Assembly (NCBI GenBank): GCA_014904845.1
Contig: MU119463.1
Span: 1 to 64,000 of the forward strand
Origin: Acephala macrosclerotiorum
Taxonomy: Eukaryota; Ascomycota; Leotiomycetes; Helotiales; Mollisiaceae
Reading direction: 5' to 3'
DNA: 64,000 nucleotides
Shown here in pieces: positions 1-12,884 of this stretch. Position numbers and translations under genes: made by a program. Position 1 is the stretch's first letter. Each line of letters starts with the position of its first letter. Under the pieces are notes generated by a model. The model searched no databases. It was not told the DNA's origin and saw only the letters and a list, made by a program, of their open reading frames with translations.

Positions 1-1880
1 AATTTTTCAAATTTAAATAATATATAAAATTGAAAATTAAAATTTAATATAAGTTTTTTTAACGATTATATATATTTTTTATTAAATTTTTTTTATAAAT
101 AATTTAAATAAAATAAAAAATAGTAAATTATTAATTGTATTTAAAATTATTTTTTATATTACAATATTCAAATATTTTTATTGAATTTTCGAGTATTTTA
201 AATCGTTAATTTCGTTGTATTATCGTTTTTTTTTTTTATATTTATATATAGTAATCGTTTTTTTATATATTTTATTGTAATTATAAATAAATATTTTTAT
301 TAATTTATAATCGTTTTTTTTAAAAATTCGTTTTTTAATATATATTAAAAAATTTTTTATAAATTCGCGTTTTTAATATTATTTGTTTAATTTATTTTAT
401 TTGATTAATTTTTTAAATACTCGATCGAATAAATTTATATACGTTTTTATTATTAAAAATTTTTTTGTAAATTAATTAATAATTTTATATAAAAATTTTA
501 TATTTATTTGATAATATTTTTAATTGTATTTATAAAATTCTTTTTTTAAAATATTATAAAACTTTTTTTTTAAATAATTTTTAGTATTATATTTTAATAT
601 AAATTAGATTTGTTTTTTGTAAATCGAATTAATATATTATAAAAATTGTATTTTTTTGATTTTTAAAGTAATTTTATAATTTTCGTATATATTATTATAT
701 TATTTTAAAAAAATCGTAATATTATTTTTTTTGAATTAAAGTATTTTAAAAACTTTAAAAAAAAGTATTTATAGTTTTAATATAAATACGTATTTTTCGA
801 AGTTTTGTATTTTTAAAAAATTGTTTTTATTATTTGTAAAAATTTTTTTAAAAAAAATTAATAATATAATTAAAATAAAAATATTTTTTATTAAAAAAAA
901 TGAATTTTAATACGAATAATTTATTGATTTTAATTTTTGAATTAAGAATTGATTTAATAATTTAAAAATACGAGTTTTCAAATTATTGTTTTTAAATAAA
1001 ATTCGTTTTAAAAATTGATTTTTATTTATATCGTTTTTTCGTAAAAAGAATTTTATTTCAATTTTTATTTAAAATTTTACTCGTTTATTCGTTTTAATAA
1101 AATGTATTTTTTAAATAAATATTTTTTAATCGATTTTTTTCAATTAAAATTTTTTGTTTTAATTTTTTTTGTATTATTTTTTGAAATTCAAAATTTATTT
1201 TAATTTTATTATTTTAATTTAAAAACGATTATAAGCGATTTGCGAATTACAATTTTCAAAAGAATTAAAATTAAAATATAAAACAATAAAACAATTTCGT
1301 TTTTTAACGTTATAATTTTTTTTTTTTTTTGTATTAAAATTTTTTTTTTCATATTTTAATTTCTATTGAAAATAAAATTAATTATTGTAAATAATTATTA
1401 TAAATTTTTTTTTTTTTTTATATTTGTTTTAATATTAATTATTTTAAATAATTCAATACGTAATTTTTATAAATCAATATTTTTTTGCAATTTTACAATC
1501 TTATAATCAAATTATTTAATTTCGAATAATATAATTAAAATAAAAAATTTTTATTAATTAATTTTCAATTTTCAATTTTTAATAATTTAAATCTTTTTTT
1601 AATAGTAATAAAAAATAGAATATATAAATCGCATATAAATAATTTTTAGTGAAATTTATTAAAACAATTTATTTCTTAGTATTGTTTATTAATATAAAAA
1701 AATAATAAAATATAAAACAAAAAAATTCAATTATAAATTAATTCGTTTTAATTAATAAATTAAATTTATTCGAAATAATTTGTAATTCGTAAATCAATTA
1801 ATCAATTAATTAAAATAGAAATAGAAAAAATTATTAATTAGTTTATAATAAATAAAAACTTTTTATATATTAAAAAATAT
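1..1880 (+). repeat. Direct repeat copy 1, RIP-diverged
   Basis: This segment aligns by eye with 7,796-9,440 in the same orientation. Shared landmarks are a start reading aaatttaaataatatataa, an inner ttttcgagtatttta, and an end reading aataaataaaaactttt. Differences are mostly C/T and G/A. Copy 1 has about 95 extra bases near 50-150. The left boundary may lie outside the window. With copy 2 starting about 7.8 kb away, the pair could be long terminal repeats of one large element or two separate insertions. Confidence 0.8.
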
Positions 1881-4800
1881 ATAATCTTATTATAATATAT
1901 TAAAAAATGTTTTTTATAGATTTTAAAAATTAAAATTTTTTAAGATTTTTAAAAAAAAAAAAAATAATATAATTTTATTTTTTATATAATAAAATCGTTT
2001 TAATTATAATAAGAAAAAAATAAAGTTTTTGAAATATAAATAGAATTTATTAAAATAAATAAAAGTATTTTAAAGAAAATCAATAAAAAAATGAAATTAT
2101 TATAAATAAAAAAAGAAAAAATAGTTTTTTTTCAATTAAAAAATTATTATTATTTTAAAGTTTAATGAATTTTTTTTATTTATTTAATTTTTAAAAAATC
2201 GTATATATTTATTTTTTTTAATTTCATTGAATTTAAAAATACGAATTATAATTTTAATTTTTTTTTTAATTTTTTGAGTATTTTATTTGTTATAAAAATT
2301 TTTAATTGTTTTTTTTTTGTATTTGTATTTTTATTATCGTTAAAATCAATAAATTTAATAGTATTTTCATTTTTATTATTATTTAAAAAATTTTTATTTT
2401 TATTTTTTTTAATGAATTTTTTTAATAAATTTTTAATATATAATTTTCAAATTATTATTTCGTTTATTTTTTTAAGTAAATAATTTTTTTTTAATTGATT
2501 TGATTAATAAATTCGATATAGATTTAATTATTTGTATAATAATTTAATATTTTTAAATATATTTTAATTAATAAATTTAATATTATATATTAAAATAAAA
2601 ATTAAAATTTAAATTAATTTTTTTCGTATTTAATAATAAATGTCGAAATATATTTAATTTTATTTATAATTACGTTTTTTTTTTAATTTCGATTTTTTTA
2701 TATTTTCGTTTTATATTTTAATTTATTTGATTTTTAGTTTAAAAAATTTCGCTCGATTATATATTTCGTTTTAATTGAAATTTTTTTAAATAAATAATCG
2801 AATTTTAATAAATAAAACAATTTTTTTACTATAAATTATATAAAATAGTGTATATTTAATTGATTTATAAATAGTCGTTTAATTTACAAAAAAAATAATT
2901 AATAAATATTTTAATTAGTTTTTTTTGTTTTTTTTTGTTAAAATAATTAATACGATAATAATAAATTAATATTTTCGTTTAATTATTTCGTTTATTTTCG
3001 AATTATATATAAAAATAATAATTCGTTTGATTTTAAATTTATTTAATTTTTTAATAATAATTTTTTTAAATTCGAGTTTTTCGTTTAATTTTATATAATT
3101 AAAAACGTTATATTTACAAATAATATTATTATAAATAAATTTAATAATCTTTTTAGAAATTGAATTTTTTATTAGTTTAATTTTAATTTAATTGAAAAAG
3201 TTATTTCGTATTATAATTAAATTATTAAATATTTTATATTACGAAAATTTAATTATATTTATTTTAATATAATAAAATAATAAAATTATTTTTTGAAAAT
3301 ATAAAGTTTTTTCGTGTTTTTTTTTTGTTTTTGTATTAATAATTATTACAATTTACTATAAAATTTCGAATGTTTTTATAGTATTTTTTTTTAATAATAT
3401 TAATTAATTATTCGATAATAAATTTTTTTTTTTTAAAATGTTCGAATTTATTATATAATTTAATTATAATTATTATATATTGTTTTAAATCGTTTAAAAT
3501 AAATTGAAATAAATAAAGTTTAATAATATTTTTTTATTATATTTTGTTTCGAATATTATAATTAATAAATTTTTAAATTAATTTACGAAATTTTATTTTT
3601 AAAAATTATTTTAATTATTTTAAAATTGTTAAATATTAAATAATATTTTAAGAATAATTCGAATAATTATTATTAAAAAAAAAATATTATTATTATTATT
3701 ATTATTTAATAATTTATTGATTTTAAAAAAAGTAATTAATACAATATACGCGAAAAATATAATTGATATTGAAAATTGAAAATTTAAATTTAATTTAATA
3801 ATTTAAATAAATATTTTCGTTTTATATATTTATTTTTAATTATAAACGATTTATTTTCAATTTTTCGATTAATTTTACGTTTTTTAATTGAGATTAAAAT
3901 TATTTCAATATAATTAAATTCGATTATAATAAATTTATTAATATTTTTTTTTTTTTTGAATTGTTGTTTTTTATTTACGATTTTTTAAATAATTTGTTTA
4001 TAGTAATATAAATATTTTTTTTAATATATTTAATTTCAAAATCGAATAATTATATTTAAAACGTTAAAAAAATTTATTATTATTCGATTTAATTAAACGA
4101 TAAATATATCGACGTTTGTTTCAAAAATAAAGTAAATATTATATAATTAAAATCGTAATTTACGAAATTTTTTTAAAATTTTTTAATATTTTTTTTTATC
4201 GCATTATAATTTCGTTTAATAATATTTTAAAATTTTAATTTATATCGAATTATTTATTTTCGTTTTTTATTATTATATTAATCGAATATTTTTTTATATT
4301 TTTATTAATTAATATTAATATTTAAAATAATTATTTTTTATTTATTAATAAAATTATAATAAATTTTATAAAATATTAAAATTATTGTAAATTTGTTTTA
4401 TAAAAATATTATAATAATTTTTTATTTTTTTTTATTCGAAAAACTCGTTTTTTTTAATTAATCGATATAATAATTCGATAATAATATTAAAATATTAGAT
4501 TTATATTTTGTAATAAATATAAATTTTAATAAAAATTTTAATTTTAAAAATATTATTATATTTAATTTATTTTAAAATTTTAATAATTTTTATATTTTTA
4601 AAAAAACGTTTTTTAAAACTATAAACGAAATTAATAATAATTATTTCATTTTAATAAAATTGTAATTTAAATTTTATATAAATTTAAATTTTTTTAATTC
4701 GATTTAATATTTTATTTAAATTTTAAATATATTCAAAAATAAATCGATAAATTTTTAAAAATATTAATTCGTTATTATAATTTATATAAAGTTTTTTGAT

Positions 4801-7795
4801 TTTTATATTATTTAAAAATAGTATTACAATTTTAAAAAATATGTTTTTTAGAATTGTTATAATAATTCGAATAAATTAAATTATAAAATTAATTATTTTT
4901 TAAAATAATATTATTATTCGTAGAAATTTTAAAGAAATTATAAAAATTATTATATTTTTATTTTAAACGTTTAACGTGAATTAATCGTATTTAGAAAAGA
5001 AATTTATTAAAAAAACGCAAAAATATTCAATAAATTTTTTAGAAAATTTATTTATAAAAAAAAATATATTAACGTTTTTCAAAATAATAAAATTTATTTT
5101 TATAATCGTATTGATTAATTAGTAAATTTTAATAATTTTTTTTTGCGATTAAAAACTATAAATTTTAATAAAAACTTTTTTTTTTTTTAAGTATTTTGTA
5201 ATTAAATCGTTTTTAAAATATTTTTATTATAATTAAAAAATTTTTTTTAAAATAATAGAAAAATTTTTTTTATTATATTATATATTAAATTATTTTAATA
5301 CGAATAAACGAATTAATATTTTTATAGATTTTAAAAAAAAATTTTAATTAAATATTATTATTTTTTTATAATTAAATATTATTTTATTGAATATTTTTTT
5401 TTCAAATTTTTATAATTAATTTCTAATAAATAAAAATATTAATCGTTTAAAAATAAATTGTAATTTTTTTAATATTAAAACGATTTACAATAATAAATAT
5501 TTTATATATTTTTTAATATATTGTTAAAATATTTTTCGTATTTTAAATCGTTTGAATTAATTTTTTCGTTTTTTAAAAATCTTTTTAATTCTATTGATTA
5601 AATCGACGAATTGTATTTTTTTAAATTTGAATTTATATATCGTATTAATATTTATATTAAATAAATTAAAATTAAAATTTTTTTTTTATTCGAGTTTTTT
5701 TTTCGTTTTTATATTCGAAAATTTTTCGATTTCGTTTTTTTTAATAAAATAAAATAATTAATATTTTATATTGTTTTTTAAATATTTTTTTTTGATATTT
5801 ACATTTAAAAATAATAATATTATTATAAAAAAAAAATTTTCGTTTTTTTATTGAAAATTTTTTTATTTAAAATTTTATTAAAAAAAAAAATTTTTATAAA
5901 AAATCAAAAAAAATGAATTTATTTTTTATATTATTTTATTTGTATTTTTTTTTAAATTAATAATACTTATTTTAATCGTATTTATTTTATATAAAATAAT
6001 ATTAAAAATAAAAAAAAATTCGTTAAAATATAAAAATTATTCGTAAATTTTAATATTATATTATTTTTTAATAATATTTATATTTAGTTTTTCGTATTAT
6101 ATTTCTTTTGTAATATTTTTTCTATTTAAAAATATATACGAATATAGTAATTTTTAATAGTTTAATACAAATAAATTTTCAAAAGAAAAATAATTATAAT
6201 TGTATAAATAAAATTAAAATTTTTAAAATCTCGAAATATATTATTTTACGAATTATTATTTTTATTATAATAATAAATAATTATTTTAAAAAGATTTTTT
6301 TTTGTATTATTTATAAAAAAAAAAAAATTTTATATTTGATTTTATATTTAATTTTTATTTTTATAATTATTATTTTAATAAATTTGAAATTTTATTTAAT
6401 AATAATAAATAATTAAAAATTTTTAATATTTATAATATTATTATTAAAATCTCGAATTATATACGTAAAAATAATATAATATTTCGTTTTAATATTTAAT
6501 ATTTTATATTTTTCGTTTGAATTAATTAATTTAAATAAATTAAAATATAATTTAAAAATAATAATAACATTTTTTTTAAATTAATAATAAAAAATCGATT
6601 TTTACGAGATTAATTTCAAATATTACAAAATTTTCAATAATAAAAACAAATTAATTCGTTTTTTCAAATATTTTATAAAAATTTTAAAAAAATTATTTTA
6701 TAAAATTAATAATTTTTAGTATTTTTTTTATTATAGTAATTTTAGTATTTATTAAAATCAAATAATAAACGTTATTTTTTTATTATTAATTAGTAATTAT
6801 TATAATAAAATTTCATTTTTCGATTGATTTACGTTTATTTTTTTTCGTTTTTCGTTTTAAATATTTTGTAAAATTTATTATTATAATTCGATTTTTAAGT
6901 ATTTTTTTTTTATTTTTATTTTTTGTTAAAAATTTTTTCGTATATTTTAAATTTTGTTTTTCGATTTATTCGTTATTATTATATTTATTATTATTATATT
7001 TATTAATAATCGTTTTATTAAAATTTTAAATATTAATATTATTATTATTAAAAATATATAATAATAAATTCGATTTTTTTAAAAAAAATTTATTAGTATT
7101 AATTTTTTTTTTTTTTTTTAAATAATAAATTAAATAAATTTTTAAATTTTTTGTATATTTTTAAAACGTTTATTGAAATTGTAATTAAAAAAAATTTTAA
7201 TTATTTATTTTATAATTTGATTATATTAATATCGATTGTTTTTAAATATAAATAATCGCGAAAATCGATTACAATTCTAAAAATTATAATATTATTAATC
7301 GTTTTTTTCATAATAATATTTACGATTGATTAATTTATTTATAAATAATAATCTACGAAAAAATAATTAGTAAAAAAATCGATTTTTTCGTTTTTTATTT
7401 ATTTGAAATACTAGAAATAATATCGTTTATTTTATTGATTATTATATATAATATTAATTTTTATTGTATTTTTTAAAACGATCGATAATATATTTTACAA
7501 AAATTTAATTGATATTAAATTATATAAAATTTTATATTCGTTTTTTTTTTATATTATTATATTTTTTTCGTTTATAATTAAAAAAAAATTTTATTTATAT
7601 TTTCGTAAAAAAATAAATTAATTTTAATTTTAATTTATAAAAATTATAATATTATTTAATTTTTAAAATATTTTTGTAATATTAATATTTAAAACGATTT
7701 TTAAATCGTTAAATAATATAAAAAAAAAAAAGTTTTTTTAATTTTTTAATAAAATTCTTTATTTAAATTAAAAATTTTAATAGAAATATTTATTA

Positions 7796-9440
7796 AATTT
7801 TTTAAATTTAAATAATATATAAAATTAAAAATTGAAATTTGATATAAATTATTTTTTATATTATAATATTTAAATGTTTTTATCGAATTTTCGAGTATTT
7901 TAAATTATTAATTTTATTGTATTATCGCTTTTTTTTTTATATATTTATATATAATAATTATTTTTTCGTATATTTTTATCGATTTATAATCGATTTTTTT
8001 AAAAATTCGTTTTTTGATATATATTAAAAAATTTTTTATAAATTTGCGTTTTTAATATTGTTTATTTAATTTGTTTCATTTGATTAATTTTTTAAATATT
8101 CAATCGAATAAATCTATATACGTTTTTATTATTAAAAAAATTTTTATAAATTAATCGATAATTTTATATAAAAATTTTATATTTATTTGATAATATTTTT
8201 AATCGTATTTGTAAAAAAAAAATTTCAAAGTATTATAAAGTTTTTTTTTTAAGTAGTTTTCGATATTATAAAAATTGTATTTTTTTGATTTTTGAAATAA
8301 TTTTATAGTTTTTATATATATTATTATATTGTTTTAAAAAATCGTAATATTGTTTTTTTTAAATTAAAATATTTTAAAAGTTTTAAAGAAAAGTATTTAT
8401 AGTTTTAATACGAATATATATTTTTTAAAGTTTTATATTTTTAAAAAATTGTTTTTATTATTCGTAAAAAAAATTTTAAAAAAAATTAATAATATAATTA
8501 AAATAAAAATGTTTTTTATTAAAAAAAATAAATTTTAATACGAATAATTTATTGATTTTAGTTTTTAAATTAAAAATTAATTTAATAATTTAAAAGTACG
8601 AATTTTCGAATTATTATTTTTAAATAAAATTCGTTTTAAAAATTGATTTTTATTTATATTGTTTTTTATAAGATTTTTTTTATTTTAATTTTTATTTGAA
8701 ATTTCGTTCGTTTATTCGTTTTAATAAAATATATTTTTAAATAAATATTTTTTTAATCGATTTTTTTCAATTAAAATTTTTTATTTTAATTTTTTTTGTA
8801 TTATTTTTTAAAATTTAAAATTTATTTTAATTTTATTATTTTAATTTGAAAATAATTACAAATAATTCGCGAATTGCAATTTTTAAAAAAATTAAAAATT
8901 TTTTTATTATATTTTAATTTTCATAGAAAATAAAATTAATTATTATAAATAATTATTATAAATTTTTTTTTTTCTTTTTTATATTCGTTTTAATATTAAT
9001 TATTTCAAATAATTTAATATATAATTTTTATAAATTAATATTTTTTTATAATTTTGTAATTTTATAATTAAATTATTTAATTTCGAATAATATAATTAAA
9101 ACAAAAAAATTTTATTAATTGATTTTCAATTTTCAATTTCTAGTAATTTAAATTTTTTTTAATAGTAATAAAAAATAAAATATACAAATCGCATATAAAT
9201 AGTTTTTAATAAAATTTATTAAAATAATTTATTTTTTGACGTTGTTTTATTAATATAAAAAAATAATAAAATACAAAATAAAAAAATTTAATCGTAAATT
9301 AATTCGTTTTAATTAATAAATTAAATTTATTTAAAATAATTCGTAATTTGTAAATTAATTAATTAATCAATTAAAATAAAAATATAAAAAATTATTGATT
9401 AATTTATAATAAATAAAAACTTTTTATATATTAAAAATAC
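7796..9440 (+). repeat. Direct repeat copy 2, RIP-diverged
   Basis: This is the second copy of the sequence at 1-1,880, in the same orientation and with the same order of landmarks. It is slightly shorter, lacking about 95 bases near its start and some bases elsewhere. Copy-specific differences are dominated by transitions, as expected if both copies were mutated independently by RIP. No terminal TG/CA dinucleotides can be trusted because of the mutation load. Confidence 0.8.
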
Positions 9441-10430
9441 GTAATTAATATTACTTTTGAAATTAATTATTTATAAAAAAATTTAAAAAAAAAATATATA
9501 ATTTTATTATAATATTTCGAATATTTATATTTTATAAAATAATTTTTTTAATATTTTAATAAAATAAAAACAATAAAAATTATTTACAAAAAAAAATTAA
9601 TTAAAAATTATAATATATTTTTCGATTTTATATAAAAAATCGAAAACGATTATAAATCGTTTTTAAAATAAAATAATTTTATAAATAATATAAAAATAAC
9701 GAAATATAATATAAAATTCAATAAAAAAAAATTATAATAATAAATAAAACTATAAAAAAAATAATTTGATTAAAAAAATTATAATTGAAAATTATTAAAA
9801 AAAATTTAAAAAAAAAATTTATATTATAATAATTTTTTTATAATCGATTTTAATATAAATACGAAATTTTCAAATAAATTTAAATATATTAAAATTCGAT
9901 ATTTTTATATAAAAAACGATATAATTATTAAAAACAAATTAAAAATAAAATTAATTTTAAAAAACAATTAAATTATTAATATTTTATAATTGATTTACAA
10001 TTTATAAAATTATAATAAATTTAAATAAAAATTAATTTAATTCAAAAAAAATTATAATATTATTTACGAATTTTAAAAATTAAAATAATAATAAAAAAAC
10101 AAATTAAAATAAAATAAAAACTTTTTTAAATAAATTTAAAAAAAATTTTAATTATAAAATAAAAATTAAAAATATTTTATTTAAAATCGAATTTTTATAA
10201 AAAAAAAAAAAATTTAATTTTTTATAAGTTTTTTTACGAAATAATTAAAATTAATACTACAAAGTTTAATAAAACTTTTTACGACGATTCGATACTATAA
10301 TTAATAAAAAATAATAATTAATACGATAATCACGTGAAAATATTAATTATTTATATTACTTTAAACATTAAAATAAATATATTTTTATAGCGCTTTTTCA
10401 GTAGAGAGCGTATTAGACTTTCGAGTGGTT

Positions 10431-10451
10431 TTAGTGCTGAGTAAGCACTAC
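10431..10451. repeat. Perfect hairpin at AT-block edge
   Basis: A 7-base perfect inverted repeat (tagtgct, 5-base spacer gagta, agcacta) lies within about 60 bases of the edge of the AT-rich block, in DNA of near-normal composition. Its position suggests the terminal part of a DNA transposon, with the element body to the left. No matching partner at the other end is visible in the window, so this is a candidate only. Confidence 0.35.
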
Positions 10452-10461
10452 AATAAATATA

Positions 10462-11172
10462 ATGTCCCCGCACCTAGTTAAATCTCATCACCTTAATCAA
10501 CGAAACCAGACCATCAAGACCATCGAATATATCACTCAAATTGACATATATGCGAATCAAATCGCAAACGTGCCTGTCAATTACAGCAGCTACTACATAA
10601 ATACTACCCTTCCAAATAACTGCAACCACTCATTCACCCAATTTGGATACTACGATGGGTACAGTTACTCTTCTCCCGCGGACGACTTGCTCTACCAGAT
10701 TCGCAAAACGCTGTTTACCACGTCCGTCCTTGTTGGAGCATACCCGTACTCGTATAATTCGACCCAAAACGTCGCCGATATCAGACTTTGGGAGAGCGTA
10801 ACGGTTTACTCTATGGCCTGGAAATACTGGGGTGCGACTGTATTGGTCACGATCTGCGTCCTCCTATTCATATTGCCGACTTACTACGGGTTCTGGACGT
10901 TGAAAAGAAAGACGACGCTGAGTCCATTCGAGACGGCGAGGGCGTTCCATGCGCCAGTTCTGGCGGATGCGCCCGTGCATTTGGACACGCGGGATCTGTT
11001 GAAAAAGGTTGGGTCAACGCACTTGCATAATCATACGGGTGCTCAGCAGGCCACTGGGTTGTGGAAGGGTCTTGATAGTACTTTCTCTCTGTGTTACGAA
11101 TCGTGCCGGTGGACCATAGGTTCGGTGAGTAGAAGGCTTGCAGGAGACCCTAAGGCACGAAGGATCATGTAA
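10462..11172 (+). pseudogene. C-terminal remnant of fungal membrane protein
   Basis: An open frame of 236 codons that looks like the tail of a larger protein. The first half carries several N-glycosylation sequons (NYSS, NTTL, NHSF, NSTQ), suggesting an extracellular region. One hydrophobic segment follows (from AWKYWGATVLV to LPTYYGFW, about residues 118-148). After it comes a basic cytosolic tail with the motif LSPFETARAFHAPVL, which I associate with large conserved fungal transmembrane proteins of unknown function. The upstream part that should hold the rest of the protein is replaced by the AT-rich block 80 bases away. The ATG at 10,462 is therefore probably fortuitous and the gene 5'-truncated. 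The family link is from memory and tentative. Confidence 0.5.
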
Positions 11173-11463
11173 TGTTCCCCGTACCACGAGTTCAGAAGGG
11201 ATCCAAGGATCTACTCGGATCAATTGAGCAGGAAGGGACTATATAGCTATAGGACGTTTCCTTACGAAGTTGGCGACGGTATAATTGGTATATGTAACAA
11301 ATTAATATTGGAACGAGTTTTGAATATTATATAATGGATCGTTTTATAAGATTAGCTATTTATTTATTTTAGTTCAAAATTTGGCTTTAACGTTTATTTG
11401 TTGGCGAGCAGCTTTGAAAAGTACAGACTTTGATTCTAAGCCCATTAATCAAAGTTTATCGTC

Positions 11464-12261
11464 TTGCCGCGCCTAGATTATACCAAAAGCCACGCAGAAG
11501 TTTTCAGCAGTGCTACAAGGAACTTGATCCTAGCTACCAAATCCCTACAGACACTTTACCAGTTGCGAAAGTTTGATCCATTTCGCTCACCTTCATGGAT
11601 GGTAGACTGGACTCTCCCGCCTGCTATTGGCCTTGACAGGCTTCCCCGATCTGGTGTTGATTCGGTAACAAATTTTGAAGTAGTGTGATTGGATCACGCT
11701 GAAGACATGCAACTCAAAGTGTTGGGGAAGGTCTTCGATCACGTCTGCAATGTTTCTCTTGTGCGGAAGGATAATGATGAAGAGTCAATCATCGATCACT
11801 GGACAGCTATTTGTCGGCTTGGAGTTTCACTTGATAAGTATCCAACTAGAGAGCAGACGACGGCAGTCTTGGGAAGGACTTTGAATTGGCACCGTCTATT
11901 TGAAGGAAGAGACGTTGGTTACTACGACAACCGACTTGAGTTCGAGAAGTTTCACGGTCTCCTCGTGAAGGGCAATTCCATTCGAGAAATCAAAGAATCA
12001 ACAGCCCGCGGGATTGCAACCATACTACAGGGGGCAGAACTAGTTTTGTGCATCAGCAAGGAAGGTTATATCGGGATGGCATTTGACAGAACGCAGCCTG
12101 CGGATAAGATTGCTCTCCTGAGTGGAGGGCCATTACCTTTTGTTCTTCGACCTCATGGCGAGCATTACCAGATCTTCGGAGCATGCTACGTTCACGGAAT
12201 TATGGATGGAGAAGCCTGGACCGAGGACGAGACCGAGTTGAAAGAGACCATCCTTCATTGA
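11464..12261 (+). pseudogene. HET-domain protein relic, C-terminal part only
   Basis: The frame encodes the region that normally follows the HET domain in heterokaryon-incompatibility proteins. The diagnostic end is GYIGMA, then ALLSGGPLPFVLRP, then CYVHGIMDGEAW, close to the usual pattern G-x-IG-x-AP ... G-PFVLRP ... YVHG-MDGE. An in-frame TGA at 11,686-11,688 interrupts it. There is no ATG-led N-terminus, and the HET domain itself (with its LSYVWG and DxxCIxQ motifs) is missing upstream. It is a truncated, stop-interrupted pseudogene beside the AT-rich block. HET proteins trigger cell death after fusion of incompatible hyphae; this copy cannot do so. Confidence 0.75.
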
Positions 12262-12884
12262 ACGCTGCTCTGCTCTACTCTATACTGCTTGAAACCCTCC
12301 GTCGACTAGGCATAGTGGGGATCAGATTTTCCGATCACACCCGGGACTGTGTTTAGCTGCCACCACCTCTAGAATTGAAAGAAATCCCGACCCTCATCCA
12401 AGGCATCCACCTGACTCTGCAACTTCCTTTCAGTCTAAGTCCGAATCCGAGTTAGGGCGCATAGTGTAGAAGAATGTACGGCCACTATTTGCGTTGTCCT
12501 CTCAGTATCGTCGAAGGATCTGGATCGGTCATCCTGATCAGCCCGATCAAGTTTCGACTTGTCGACCATTATTATTCAAGTGGGCGAAGTACGTTCTCGA
12601 CTGACATGGTCATTGAGATCGTCCAACATGCCATTGAGGTTGGTGAGTATATATCCTGTAATTATAGAGAGGTGGGATAGTTCGTAGAGTCGTGCGGGCG
12701 AAAGAGGTTGTAGATTGAGTTCTATGAAAAGGGAGCTTATATGCTCGTAAAAGCACGCTACTCTTAGCCTAGAATGCTCCACGTGATTCTAGGGCTCATC
12801 TATTGTCCACTTCAAAGGTGGACAAGCCAGCAGGTTTCGTGGGCCTTTCATATCCTTCTAGTCGTTTGACTTCATTCATTCATT
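12262..12884. other. No recognisable gene
   Basis: Between the HET relic and the esterase pseudogene I see only short open frames without family resemblance. It may hold the former promoter of the esterase gene. Confidence 0.5.

Larger units (their letters stand above)
1..10385. repeat. AT-rich RIP-degraded repeat block
   Basis: This stretch is almost entirely A and T, with long homopolymer and TTAA-rich runs and no credible reading frame. Most remaining C and G bases sit in CpG dinucleotides (tcg, acg), while CpA, CpT and CpC are rare. This fits repeat-induced point mutation, which converts C to T on both strands of duplicated DNA. It contains two diverged direct copies of one sequence (about 1-1,880 and 7,796-9,440), so it was repeat-derived. 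The right edge is sharp near 10,385, where normal composition returns. Short open frames inside, such as 2,274-2,483, are poly-Phe/Leu/Lys noise and are not annotated. The original element cannot be identified by eye. Confidence 0.9.

Noticed and set aside
2274..2483. 69-codon open frame in the AT-rich block
   Set aside because: Phe/Leu/Ile/Lys-only composition follows from the base content; no start context or family resemblance.
1..10385. Mitochondrial DNA insertion as the source of AT richness
   Set aside because: No tRNA, rRNA or mitochondrial protein motifs; internal duplicated segments with transition differences fit RIP better.
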